From the NCBI RefSeq assembly GCF_020180945.1, contig NZ_JAIPUL010000002.1, positions 248,001-312,000 of the forward strand: a DNA stretch of 64,000 bases, read 5' to 3'. The DNA is from Lacticaseibacillus kribbianus (GTDB taxonomy: Bacteria; Bacillota; Bacilli; Lactobacillales; Lactobacillaceae). Shown one piece after another: positions 26,590 through 34,223 of this stretch. Position 1 is the first letter of the stretch. Each line of letters starts with the position of its first letter. The position numbers and the translations under genes are program-made. The notes below the pieces were generated by a model. It did not search any database and was not told the origin of the DNA. It saw only the letters and a list, made by a program, of their open reading frames with translations.

Positions 26590-27354
26590 CTAACTCTGAG
26601 GACGCACTGACCAGAAGTAATAGGTGTAAGCAGATCCGTAGACGGTTTTCCCGTACACTTTCACGAAGGGCTTACGCTGCTCCTTCACCGCACCGTAGAC
26701 GGTCTTGTGGTAGGCCTGGTACTGCTTATAGTAGGCGGTCGTCGTGAAGGACTGCTTGACACTCTCGATCAAGCCACCTGCAACGGCTGCTTTCAGGGCG
26801 TTTTTGATTAATACTTTCGCGACGCCGACCCCACCACCAAGGAAGACACCAACCGCGCCTTCCGCCGCGGAGGAAAGAATCATCTTCATATCGTATTTTT
26901 TGTGAGTTTTGATGTAGATGAGGCTGCTATAGCCTGTGGTTGGCAGGGCCGTTCGCCGACTTAATGTCAGATTTGTGACCTGCTGATTCTGATTGATCAT
27001 CGGCGTGAGGTGTTTAAGCGAATCTGTGAGGGTTCCGTCGCTCTTTGCTAAAACGTCGTAGTACTGTCCAAGCTGATAGTACGTGCCATTCACTGAAACC
27101 GTGTCATAGGCCGGGTAAAACTCCTGGTCGTAAGTTTTTCCATCTTCGGTGATTTCAAAATGATTGAAGCCCAACTCTTTCAGAGAACTGTGATCGACAG
27201 TTTCCTCTGGTGTTACTGCGTATTGAGTGGCGGGTTGGTTTATGTCTGTTGATATGGTGTCACTGCTTGCACGAACGGTCTGGGTATGAAGACTTAATGC
27301 CATTGCACCAGTGCTCATGGCAATTAATATGAGAAACAGGGCTCTTTTTTTCAT
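26590..27354 (-). CDS. Secreted protein with a glycine/alanine-rich hydrophobic core, unknown
   Basis: A 254-aa protein with a signal peptide (MKKRALFLILIAM, cleavage near VRAS). The middle carries two short Tyr-rich strands (YDTVSVNGTYYQLGQYYDV). At residues ~165-200 is a Gly/Ala-rich amphipathic stretch (EGAVGVFLGGGVGVAKVL, then ALKAAVAGGL) like membrane-inserting peptides or bacteriocin cores. The C-terminus is basic and aromatic. I recognise no family. GC is clearly lower than in neighbours. The ATG at 27354 follows GGGGGGAT. Confidence 0.6.
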   Translation of the reverse strand: MKKRALFLILIAMSTGAMALSLHTQTVRASSDTISTDINQPATQYAVTPEETVDHSSLKELGFNHFEITEDGKTYDQEFYPAYDTVSVNGTYYQLGQYYDVLAKSDGTLTDSLKHLTPMINQNQQVTNLTLSRRTALPTTGYSSLIYIKTHKKYDMKMILSSAAEGAVGVFLGGGVGVAKVLIKNALKAAVAGGLIESVKQSFTTTAYYKQYQAYHKTVYGAVKEQRKPFVKVYGKTVYGSAYTYYFWSVRPQS

Positions 27355-27434
27355 CGCAGTATCCCCCCCTTGATGTTTGCTTGAAAATCCTGAGACACGC
27401 TGCAGATAATGTGTTCTACCGGTTGAACGACTCA

Positions 27435-27462
27435 ATTATACTTCTAAAACCGCTTTTATCAA
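27435..27462 (-). promoter_or_regulatory. Promoter of the secreted-protein gene
   Basis: On the minus strand TTGATA (27462-27457), a 16-base spacer and TATAAT (27440-27435), about 80 bases upstream of the start. The surrounding region (to ~27560) is AT-rich and otherwise empty. Confidence 0.75.
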
Positions 27463-27639
27463 GACGTGTAAGTGCTTTATTTTTATTATCGAAAGTCGAG
27501 AATTCTATTTCCAAATAATGTGATACCCGCAATGAAGGTTGATACAAAGGGGTTAATCTAATCCGGGTGTCTGCTGACAATTCATTGCGCAGGGACCCTC
27601 GCGGCCGCTAGAATAGAGGCAAAGGGAGGCGAGGTCAGG

Positions 27640-28944
27640 ATGGACATGACCGCATTGGATGAGGCGATTGGCCACCAGCTACCAATCTTTGAGCGGGAGC
27701 TGGCGGCGTTGATTGCCGTGCCGAGCGTCGCGGGGGAGCCCGTGCCCGGGGCACCGTTCGGGCGTGAGCCACGGCGGGTGCTCGACGTGGCCTGCGCGCT
27801 TGCGACGGCTGCGGTGTTTTCCGCCCGCGTGGTCGCGGCCGCGGCGGCGGAGGTGACGTGGGGGCCCGCCGACGCGGCCGAGCCGTACATCGGCGTGTTC
27901 GGCCACCTGGACGTCGTGGCGGCGGGGCCGGACTGGCACAGCGATCCGTTCTCGCTGACCCGACGCGGCGACCACTACTACGGCCGCGGCGTGCTGGACA
28001 ACAAGGGGCCGGCCTGGGCCTGCGTGTTTGCGGCGCGGCTTTTGCGGGACGCCGGCTTCACACCGCGTCGCCCGCTGCGCATCGTGCTGGGATCGGACGA
28101 GGAAACCGGCAGCCGCGACATGCCGCGCTACCTGGCGGCGGCCGGGGCCCCGTCGTTCGGCTGGACGCCGGACTGCAAGTTCCCGGTGGTGTACGGCGAG
28201 CGCGGCATCGTCAACTACCGCATCGCCACGCCAATCACCGACGGCAGCCTGGCCGCCCTGACCGCGCTCGCCGGTGACGAGGACCGCGGCCACGTGCCGG
28301 CGCGGATGCAGGCCAAAGTGGCCGGGCAGTCGCTTAAGGTCACCGGCACGCGCGCCCCGAGCAACGCGCCGACGCTGGGCGACAACGCGCTGACCAAGCT
28401 TGCGGCGCTTGCGGCGCCGCTGGCCGGCGGGCAGCTGGCCGCCTACCTGAGCTGGCTGGGCAGCCTGCACGGCAAGCACCACGGCGAGGGGCTCGGCATC
28501 GTCTTTGAAGACGCCGCAAGCGGCAGTCTGATCCAGACGCCGTACCGCCTGGCGAAAACGGCCGCCGGGCTTGTGCTTGAACTGGCGGTGCGCTACCCGG
28601 TCAGCGTCAGCGAGGCCCAGGTGACCGCGGGCTTGACCGCCGCGGTGCCGGCGGGCAGCCAGGTCACCGTGACCCGCGCCTTGCCCGGCACCCGCCACGA
28701 CCCGCACGACCCGCGCATCAGGGCGCTGTCCGACGCCTACGCGGCCGTGACCGGGCTGGACGCGACGCCGGTCACCACGACCGGCGCCACATAAGCCCGC
28801 GCGGTGCCCAACCTCGTGGCGTTCGGCCCGTCCTTCCCGGGGCAAAAAGGTATCGCGCACAAGGAGGACGAGTGGCTGGCCGTGTCCGACCTCGTGGCCT
28901 GCGTGCGCATCTACGCCCGGGCCCTGGCCGCAGTGTGCGGGTAG
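27640..28944 (+). pseudogene. pepV: PepV-like M20 dipeptidase, interrupted by a nonsense codon
   Basis: The frame encodes an M20 metallopeptidase of the PepV/Xaa-His dipeptidase group: GHLDVV and YYGRGVLDNKGPAWA (metal site), GSDEETGSRDM (catalytic Glu region), and GERGIVNYRI. At codon 385 a TAA (28792-28794) interrupts the conserved GAT-Y-AR segment. The same frame continues without a break for 49 codons (ARAVPNLVAFGPSFPGQKG, then IAHKEDEW) to a TAG at 28942. A single C-to-A change in TAC explains it. The truncated product loses the His-containing C-terminal metal segment and should be inactive. Confidence 0.85.
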
Positions 28945-29182
28945 CGGGCGCCGCTGCCCGCATACCAGGCCGCCCGTGCCGCGACCGACTGGTTCACGCA
29001 CTAATCCGGTCGCTTGGTCTACGCACTGAATTCGCTGACTGGTTCACGCGCCGAGTCTGTTGACTGGTTCAGGGGCCGACCTGCCTGCGCGGCGCACGAC
29101 CGGTTCACGCCGTGCCGCTTTCGCTCGGTCAGCGCAAAGGGCACACGGCAAGCTTCTGTCGTCGGGGTTCCGGCGCCGAATG

Positions 29183-29238
29183 GGACACCCTGTGAGCGAT
29201 TCGCCGCACCGGCGGTTGGCTCACGGGGTGTCCTTTTT
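29183..29238 (+). terminator. Terminator downstream of pepV remnant
   Basis: GGACACCC...GTGAGC and GCTCAC...GGGTGTCC pair around an inner GCCGC/GGCGG hairpin and are followed by five Ts. Between 28945 and 29182 there is no gene; the motif CTGGTTCACGC or close variants occurs four times (about 28987, 29038, 29062, 29099). Confidence 0.75.
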
Positions 29239-29258
29239 GCGCGGCGCCCGGTTGCGGC

Positions 29259-29288
29259 TTGGCGCGCGGCGCGGCGACGGTGCATAAT
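29259..29288 (+). promoter_or_regulatory. Promoter of the asparaginase-PTS operon
   Basis: TTGGCG (29259-29264), an 18-base spacer and CATAAT (29283-29288), about 35 bases before the gene. Confidence 0.6.
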
Positions 29289-29321
29289 AGAGGGAAGAGG
29301 TAAACAGAAAGGATGACGCAC

Positions 29322-30284
29322 ATGACTTGGGGAACGATTGCAACGTGGCGGATGGCGCACGAGGGCGTGGTCAAGGCAAGCGACTTGCTGGCGCAGGGCG
29401 CAAGCGCCGGCGACGCGGTGGAGGCGCTGATCAACCTGGTGGAGGCCTACCCGTACTACAAGAGCGTCGGCTTCGGCGGGCTGCCCAACGAGGAGGGCGT
29501 CGTCGAGATGGACGCGGCCTTCATGGACGGCGACACGCTGGCCCAGGGCGCGGTTGCGGGCATCCACAACGTGATGCACGCGGTGTCCGTGGCCCGGGCG
29601 CTGAGTGCCGAGCACTACAACAGCTTCCGCGTCGGCGACGGGGCGACCAAGTTCGCGCAGCTGCACGGCTTTGAGATGACCAACATGCTGACGCCACGCG
29701 CCAAGCAGGTGTGGCTCAACCGGCTGGCCGAGATGACCGACCACGACCTGAACCCCTACGACGGCCACGACACGGTCGGCGCCATTGCGCTGAACCGTCA
29801 GGGTGGAATGGCCGCGGCCACCTCCACCTCCGGCCTTTTCATGAAAAAGGCCGGCCGGGTGGGCGACTCGCCGCTGTCGGGTTCGGGGTACTACGTGGAC
29901 TCCACCATCGGCGGCGTGGCGGCCACGGGCTTGGGCGAGGACATCATGAAGGGCTGCCTGTCCTACGAGATCGTCCGGCGCATGGGCGAGGGCCAGACCC
30001 CGCAGCAGGCCTGCGACGGCGCGGTGTACCCGTTCATTGAGAAGCTGCGGGCGCGCTACGGCAAGGCCGGCGAGTTCTCGCTGATTGCGATGAACAACCA
30101 GGGCGAGTGGGGCGTGGCGACCAACGTCGAGTTCACGTTCAGCGTCGCCACGGAAGGAAACCCGGCGCGCGTCCTGATCGCCAACCCGGGTCCGGACGGC
30201 ACCACGACGATTGCGCCGATCACGCAGGCGTGGCTTGACGCCTACGAGGCGCGCATCAAGGCGCCGGTGCCGCACCAAAACTGA
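29322..30284 (+). CDS. N4-(beta-N-acetylglucosaminyl)-L-asparaginase family Ntn hydrolase
   Basis: A 320-aa protein of the Thr-dependent glycosylasparaginase/isoaspartyl peptidase family. The self-cleavage nucleophile is the Thr in GHDTVGAIAL. Flanking family segments are VGFGGLPNEEGVVEMDAAFMDG and GLGEDIMKGCLSYEIV. It should split GlcNAc-Asn, or a related beta-aspartyl compound, into sugar amine and aspartate. There is no signal peptide. The ATG at 29322 has AGAAAGG at proper distance; the ATG at 29313 is too close to it. A PTS EIIC follows after 21 bases, suggesting uptake of a glycosyl-asparagine. Confidence 0.88.
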   Translation: MTWGTIATWRMAHEGVVKASDLLAQGASAGDAVEALINLVEAYPYYKSVGFGGLPNEEGVVEMDAAFMDGDTLAQGAVAGIHNVMHAVSVARALSAEHYNSFRVGDGATKFAQLHGFEMTNMLTPRAKQVWLNRLAEMTDHDLNPYDGHDTVGAIALNRQGGMAAATSTSGLFMKKAGRVGDSPLSGSGYYVDSTIGGVAATGLGEDIMKGCLSYEIVRRMGEGQTPQQACDGAVYPFIEKLRARYGKAGEFSLIAMNNQGEWGVATNVEFTFSVATEGNPARVLIANPGPDGTTTIAPITQAWLDAYEARIKAPVPHQN

Positions 30285-30305
30285 GGCAGCACGGGGGAGA
30301 AGCGG

Positions 30306-31562
30306 ATGATGGACAAACTTGAGAAGCGGCTGGCCCCGCTCGGCGGGCTCGCCGAGTGCCTGGTCCTGCGCAGCTTGCGCGATGGGCTGGCGCTGGTCGT
30401 GCCCTGGGTCGCGGCCCTGTCGCTGGTGGTGCTGGTCGTGAACTTCCCGCTGCCAGGGTGGGGGGCTTTTTGGCAGGGGCTGCTCGGGGCGGGCTGGCAC
30501 GACTGGGCCGCCGTGGCGACGCACGGCGCGCTGGCGGTGATGGGGCTGGCGACGGCCGCGGCGATTGGCGCGAGCCACGGGCAAAACCGCGGGCTGCGGC
30601 CGGCGGTCGGGGCGATTGCCGGGGCGCTGGCCCTGGCCCTTTTGACCGTGCCGCGCCAGGTGCCGCAGTGGGATGCCGCCGCGCGGGTGCAGGGGCTGGG
30701 CGCGTCCGGCCTGTTCTTCGGCATCCTGGTCGGGTTCGCCGCCAGCGAGCTGGTCGCCTGGCTCACGCGGCACCCGTGGCCGCGCCGGCTGCCGGCCGGG
30801 GTGCCGCCGGCCGTCGCGCGGTCCTTGGCCGAGCTGGTGCCCGGCACGGTGCTGGTGGCGGGGTTTGGCCTGGTGCGGCTGGCCGCCGACGCCTGGCTGC
30901 CGGCGCTGGCCCGGCTGGTGTACACCTGGCTTCAGGCGCCGCTTTTGGCCATCGCCGACACGATGCCGGCGCAGCTGGTGTACAGCGGGATGTCCAGCCT
31001 GCTGTGGAGCCTGGGCATCAACGGCCCGGCGGTGGTCAACGCCGTGTGGTCGCCGCTGGGGCTGGGGCTGAACCTCGACAACCTGCAGGCCTTTGCGACC
31101 GGCGCGGCGCTGCCGCACATCTACACCCAGTCGTTCATCGACTTCTTCACCACGTACGGGGGCGGCGGCTCCACGCTGTCGCTTGCGCTGGTGCTGTTGG
31201 CGGTGCCCCACGCCGGGCTGCGCCGCACCGGCCGGCTGGCGCTTGCGCCCGGGATCTTTGGCATCAACGAGCCGCTGTTGTTCGGGCTGCCGATCGTGAT
31301 GACGCCGCTGCTGGCGGTGCCGTTCGTGCTGGCGCCCCTGGTCAACGTCGTCGTGTCCGGTCTGGCCTTTTCCAATGGCTGGGTGCCGCGGCCCAACGGC
31401 GTGATGTTGCCGTGGACCACACCGCCGCTGGTGTCCGGCTGGCTGGCCACCGGCGCCTGGCAGGGCGCGGCGCTGCAGCTGGTGGAGATCCTGATCGGGG
31501 TCATCATCTACTACCCGTTCGTGCGCCGGCTGGCCCGGCGGCGGGCCGCGACGGAAGGGTGA
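30306..31562 (+). CDS. PTS EIIC component, lactose/cellobiose family
   Basis: A 418-aa integral membrane protein of the EIIC lac family. N-terminus LEKRLAPLGGLAECLVLRSLRDGL; ~8-10 helices; GGGGSTLSLALVLL and the sugar-site segment GIFGINEPLLFGLPIVMTP are typical. It is co-transcribed with the asparaginase gene. EIIA and EIIB are not adjacent; the orphan IIB at 1.7-2.05 kb is of the matching class. Codon use is extremely GC-rich. GGGGAG precedes the ATG. Confidence 0.9.
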   Translation: MMDKLEKRLAPLGGLAECLVLRSLRDGLALVVPWVAALSLVVLVVNFPLPGWGAFWQGLLGAGWHDWAAVATHGALAVMGLATAAAIGASHGQNRGLRPAVGAIAGALALALLTVPRQVPQWDAAARVQGLGASGLFFGILVGFAASELVAWLTRHPWPRRLPAGVPPAVARSLAELVPGTVLVAGFGLVRLAADAWLPALARLVYTWLQAPLLAIADTMPAQLVYSGMSSLLWSLGINGPAVVNAVWSPLGLGLNLDNLQAFATGAALPHIYTQSFIDFFTTYGGGGSTLSLALVLLAVPHAGLRRTGRLALAPGIFGINEPLLFGLPIVMTPLLAVPFVLAPLVNVVVSGLAFSNGWVPRPNGVMLPWTTPPLVSGWLATGAWQGAALQLVEILIGVIIYYPFVRRLARRRAATEG

Positions 31563-31723
31563 CGCGGCAATCGGCCGCCTCGAACCGGGTCGTTCCCGCG
31601 GCCGCACGCCGGGGTGAGGACTAGGCGCGCCTGCGCGCCGCAACTCTGGCATTTTCGCCCCCTTCCATGGGGGATTGTGGTACACTAGCAATGCATTGTT
31701 AAAACAAATGGAGGCGTCATGCA

Positions 31724-33214
31724 TTGACAGATCGACCAATTCGGGTGCGGTATGCACCAAGTCCAACCGGGCACTTACACATCGGCAACGCGCGCACTGC
31801 GCTGTTCAACTACCTGTTCGCGCGTCACAACAACGGGACCATGGTGCTGCGCATCGAAGACACCGACACCAAGCGCAACATCGCGGATGGTGAAAAGAGT
31901 CAGATCGAAAACCTGCACTGGCTGGGCATCGATTGGGATGAAGGTCCCGACAAGGGCGGCGACTTCGGCCCTTACCGCCAGTCCGAGCGCAAGGACATCT
32001 ACCTCAAGTACATCGACCAGCTGGTTAAGGAAGGCAAGGCCTACGAGTCCTACAAGACCGAAGAGGAGCTGCAGGCCGACCGCGAGGCCCAGCAGGCCAA
32101 CCACGAGATGCCGCACTACGTCTACGAGTACGAGGGGCTGACCGAAGAAGAGAAGCAGGCCAAGATTGAAGAGGCCAAGGCCAAGGGCTTGACCCCGGTC
32201 ATTCGCTTCCACATTCCGGCCGACAAGACCTACGAGTGGCAAGACATCGTCAAGGGTGACATCTCCATCGACGGCAACACCATCGGCGGCGACTTCGTCA
32301 TCCTCAAGCGCGACGGCATGCCGACGTACAACTTCGCCGTGGTCATCGACGACCACCTGATGGAGATCACCCACGTGCTGCGCGGCGACGACCACATCGC
32401 CAACACCCCCAAGCAGATGGCGGTTTACGACGCCTTTGGCTGGGAGGCCCCGGTCTTCGGCCACATGACGCTGATCATCAACGGCGCGACGGGCAAAAAG
32501 CTGTCCAAGCGCGACGAGAACGTGCTGCAGTTCATCGAGCAGTACCGCGAGCTCGGCTACCTGCCGAACGCGATGTTCAACTTCATCACGCTGCTCGGCT
32601 GGTCGCCGAAGGGTGAAGACGAGATTTTCACCAAGAAGGAATTCATCAAGCTCTTCGACGAGCACCGCCTGAGCAAGTCGCCGGCGCGCTTCGACCAAAA
32701 GAAGCTCGAGTGGGTCAACAACCAGTACGTGAAGAAGACGGATCCGTCCGAGCTCTCCGCGCTGGCTTTGGCCAACCTGATCGACGACGGCCGCATTCAA
32801 AAGGACCCGGCGCCGCAGACCATCGAGTGGGCCCGCCAGATGACCAGCCTGTACATCCCGCAGATGAGCTACACGGCTCAGATCACCGAGATGTCGAGCA
32901 TCTTCTTCGACGACCGCGAGAGCCTGACCGAAGACGAGCTCAAGGAGCTGGCCGACGACAACGCGCTGCCGGTGATTAAGGCCGTGGCCGACAAGCTGCA
33001 CCACCTGGACACCTTCGCCGCGTACTTCGTCAACCAGCTGGTTAACGAGGTGCGGCTTGAAAGTGGCGTGAAGGGCCGCAAGCTCTACATGCCGATCCGC
33101 ATCGCCACCACCCGTCACATGCACGGGCCGCAACTCGCCGAGACCATCGAGCTGATGGGCCGCGACAAGGTCCTGGCCAACATCGACAAGACCATCGCCG
33201 AGATGACCAAGTAA
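31724..33214 (+). CDS. gltX: Glutamyl-tRNA synthetase
   Basis: A 496-aa class I synthetase. HIGH motif [13 protein letters not shown] near residue 17 and KLSKR in [11 protein letters not shown]. It charges tRNA-Glu, and possibly tRNA-Gln. The start is TTG at 31724, nine bases after GGAGG. An ATG at 31720 in another frame stops at once (ATG CAT TGA) and overlaps the TTG. A TGGTACACT extended -10 lies about 35 bases upstream. In many Firmicutes gltX precedes cysS; here toxin modules and recQ lie between. Confidence 0.97.
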   Translation: MTDRPIRVRYAPSPTGHLHIGNARTALFNYLFARHNNGTMVLRIEDTDTKRNIADGEKSQIENLHWLGIDWDEGPDKGGDFGPYRQSERKDIYLKYIDQLVKEGKAYESYKTEEELQADREAQQANHEMPHYVYEYEGLTEEEKQAKIEEAKAKGLTPVIRFHIPADKTYEWQDIVKGDISIDGNTIGGDFVILKRDGMPTYNFAVVIDDHLMEITHVLRGDDHIANTPKQMAVYDAFGWEAPVFGHMTLIINGATGKKLSKRDENVLQFIEQYRELGYLPNAMFNFITLLGWSPKGEDEIFTKKEFIKLFDEHRLSKSPARFDQKKLEWVNNQYVKKTDPSELSALALANLIDDGRIQKDPAPQTIEWARQMTSLYIPQMSYTAQITEMSSIFFDDRESLTEDELKELADDNALPVIKAVADKLHHLDTFAAYFVNQLVNEVRLESGVKGRKLYMPIRIATTRHMHGPQLAETIELMGRDKVLANIDKTIAEMTK

Positions 33215-33220
33215 TCCGTG

Positions 33221-33256
33221 AACCGCCGCCTTTCCGCTGGGAAGGCGGCGGTTTTG
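33221..33256 (+). terminator. gltX terminator
   Basis: AACCGCCGCCTTTCC and GGAAGGCGGCGGTT close on GCTG and run into TTTT, seven bases after the stop. Confidence 0.9.
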
Positions 33257-33336
33257 GCGTTCGGGCGGGCCAGCGTGCTTGGCACGAGTGTCCAACCGCT
33301 TGACAGCTATTGATGGCGGCGTGTTATCCTGGCTTC

Positions 33337-33398
33337 GAGTCAAATGATGATACGCTCGATACCGAGGCCGCTATTGATTGTGGGATAGCGGTCTTTTT
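33337..33398 (+). ncRNA. Antitoxin RNA (RNA II type) of Fst module 1
   Basis: TTGACA (33300-33305) and TATCCT (33325-33330) form a promoter. The ~60-nt transcript ends at a hairpin GGCCGCTAT/ATAGCGGTC followed by five Ts. Near its middle CTCGATACC (33355-33363) is repeated in the toxin region (33559-33567), so this RNA is complementary to the toxin ribosome-site region. Size, convergent direction and shared direct repeat match the RNA II of Fst/par systems. Confidence 0.75.
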
Positions 33399-33403
33399 GT
33401 ACG

Positions 33404-33435
33404 AAAAAACCTTTGCAGATTGTGGACTGCAAAGG
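33404..33435 (-). terminator. Terminator of toxin mRNA 1
   Basis: On the minus strand CCTTTGCAG and CTGCAAAGG pair around 8 bases and are followed by six Ts, immediately after the toxin stop codon. Confidence 0.88.
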
Positions 33436-33440
33436 CCGGT

Positions 33441-33557
33441 TCAGCCGAACTCGTGTCGCGACGAGTGATCATCGTGGTGGTTCAGCCAGTGCTCAAACAC
33501 TGCGACGAGTACACCCACGATGAGGGGTGCAGTGACTGCGGTATCAAAAACAGACAA
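33441..33557 (-). CDS. Fst-family type I toxin 1 (38 aa)
   Basis: A 38-aa peptide with the Fst toxin pattern: a short N-terminus, the hydrophobic helix TAPLIVGVLVAVFEHWL, and a charged tail (NHHDDHSSRHEFG). Such peptides insert into the membrane and stop growth when their antisense RNA is lost. It starts with TTG at 33557 after AAAGGGGG. The tail is nine residues longer than that of module 2. The matching antitoxin RNA lies downstream on the opposite strand. Confidence 0.85.
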   Translation of the reverse strand: MSVFDTAVTAPLIVGVLVAVFEHWLNHHDDHSSRHEFG

Positions 33558-33758
33558 CCTCGATACCCCCTTTCCGACGCAGCATCACGCGGTGCCGGGC
33601 GTAGCGACTTTCACAGTGTAACAGATGCGGAATTTCTCGGCACTTTTGCGCCGGAAATGGCCGGCAAACGCCGCCACTATCGATTTTGCGGCCGTGGAAA
33701 AGTGGCCGGGGGTCACCGTGACTTTACACGCCGGCGCGGGGCATGGTATACTCGTGGC

Positions 33759-33820
33759 GAATCGAAATTCGACAAGAGATGCCCGAGCCGCTACCTGTTG
33801 TGGGGATAGCGGTTTTTTGT
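33759..33820 (+). ncRNA. Antitoxin RNA (RNA II type) of Fst module 2
   Basis: TTTACA (33723-33728), an 18-base spacer and TATACT (33747-33752) drive a ~60-nt RNA ending at CCGCTA/TAGCGG plus six Ts. ATCGAAATTCGACAAG (33761-33776) matches 15 of 16 bases of the toxin start region (33975-33990), so the RNA can pair across the toxin start codon. Confidence 0.8.
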
Positions 33821-33827
33821 TGCACTC

Positions 33828-33859
33828 AAAAACCACCGCGGGTTGTGGGACCGCAGTGG
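33828..33859 (-). terminator. Terminator of toxin mRNA 2
   Basis: On the minus strand CCACTGCGG and CCCGCGGTGG pair around an 8-9-base loop, then TTTTTG. Confidence 0.8.
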
Positions 33860-33899
33860 CCGGTGTGGAGCCGGGTGGCTGAGCGCGTCGCTACAAGCG

Positions 33900-33989
33900 C
33901 TAGTCGTGGTGCTGCAGCCAGTGCTCAAAAAGTGCAATGAGCACACCCACGATCAGCGGTGCGGTAACCGCGACATCGAAATCCGACAA
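33900..33989 (-). CDS. Fst-family type I toxin 2 (29 aa)
   Basis: A 29-aa peptide: MSDFDVAV, then TAPLIVGVLIALFEHWL, then QHHD. It is a close paralogue of toxin 1 (same core, TTG start after AAAGGGTG). The hydrophobic helix and APLIVGV motif are diagnostic of the Fst group. Its own antisense RNA gene lies at 33759-33820. Confidence 0.88.
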   Translation of the reverse strand: MSDFDVAVTAPLIVGVLIALFEHWLQHHD

Positions 33990-34043
33990 GTGATGTCACC
34001 CTTTCCGGCGCGGTATCACGCGGCAGGGCGTAGCGACAGACCC

Positions 34044-34067
34044 AGTATACCAAGGCCGCGCCTTCCC
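34044..34067 (-). promoter_or_regulatory. Promoter of toxin 2 mRNA
   Basis: TGGTATACT, an extended -10 with TATACT at 34049-34044, is preceded by ATGACG at about 17-18 bases. Transcription would start some 50 bases before the TTG start. The equivalent for toxin 1 is TGTTACACT near 33625. Confidence 0.6.
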
Positions 34068-34223
34068 GTCATTTTTCCCCGGAGCGGCGGCCGCAAACCC
34101 GCGCGGTGGCGGCATTCCTGCACCGAATTTTGGGTTGGCCGCGGCGGCACGGGGTTTTGGCGTAATTTACTTAGACCGGCCGAACGCGTAGAATGGATGG
34201 ATACGAAACGGGGGAGACGCGAG

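Noticed and set aside
28792-28794. Programmed recoding of the in-frame TAA in pepV
   Set aside because: TAA is not used for selenocysteine or pyrrolysine, no recoding element is visible, and a single C-to-A change explains it.
26590-28944. Prophage or integrative element around the AT-rich patch
   Set aside because: No integrase, phage genes, attachment repeats or tRNA junction are visible; only composition differs.
29019-31766. 915-codon minus-strand frame opposite the asparaginase and PTS genes
   Set aside because: It runs through two real genes and their intergenic regions, without any recognisable domain or ribosome site.
33843-34223. N-terminal extension of RecQ upstream of 34224
   Set aside because: The extension would run through toxin module 2 and has no RecQ similarity; the ATG at 34224 has its own ribosome site.
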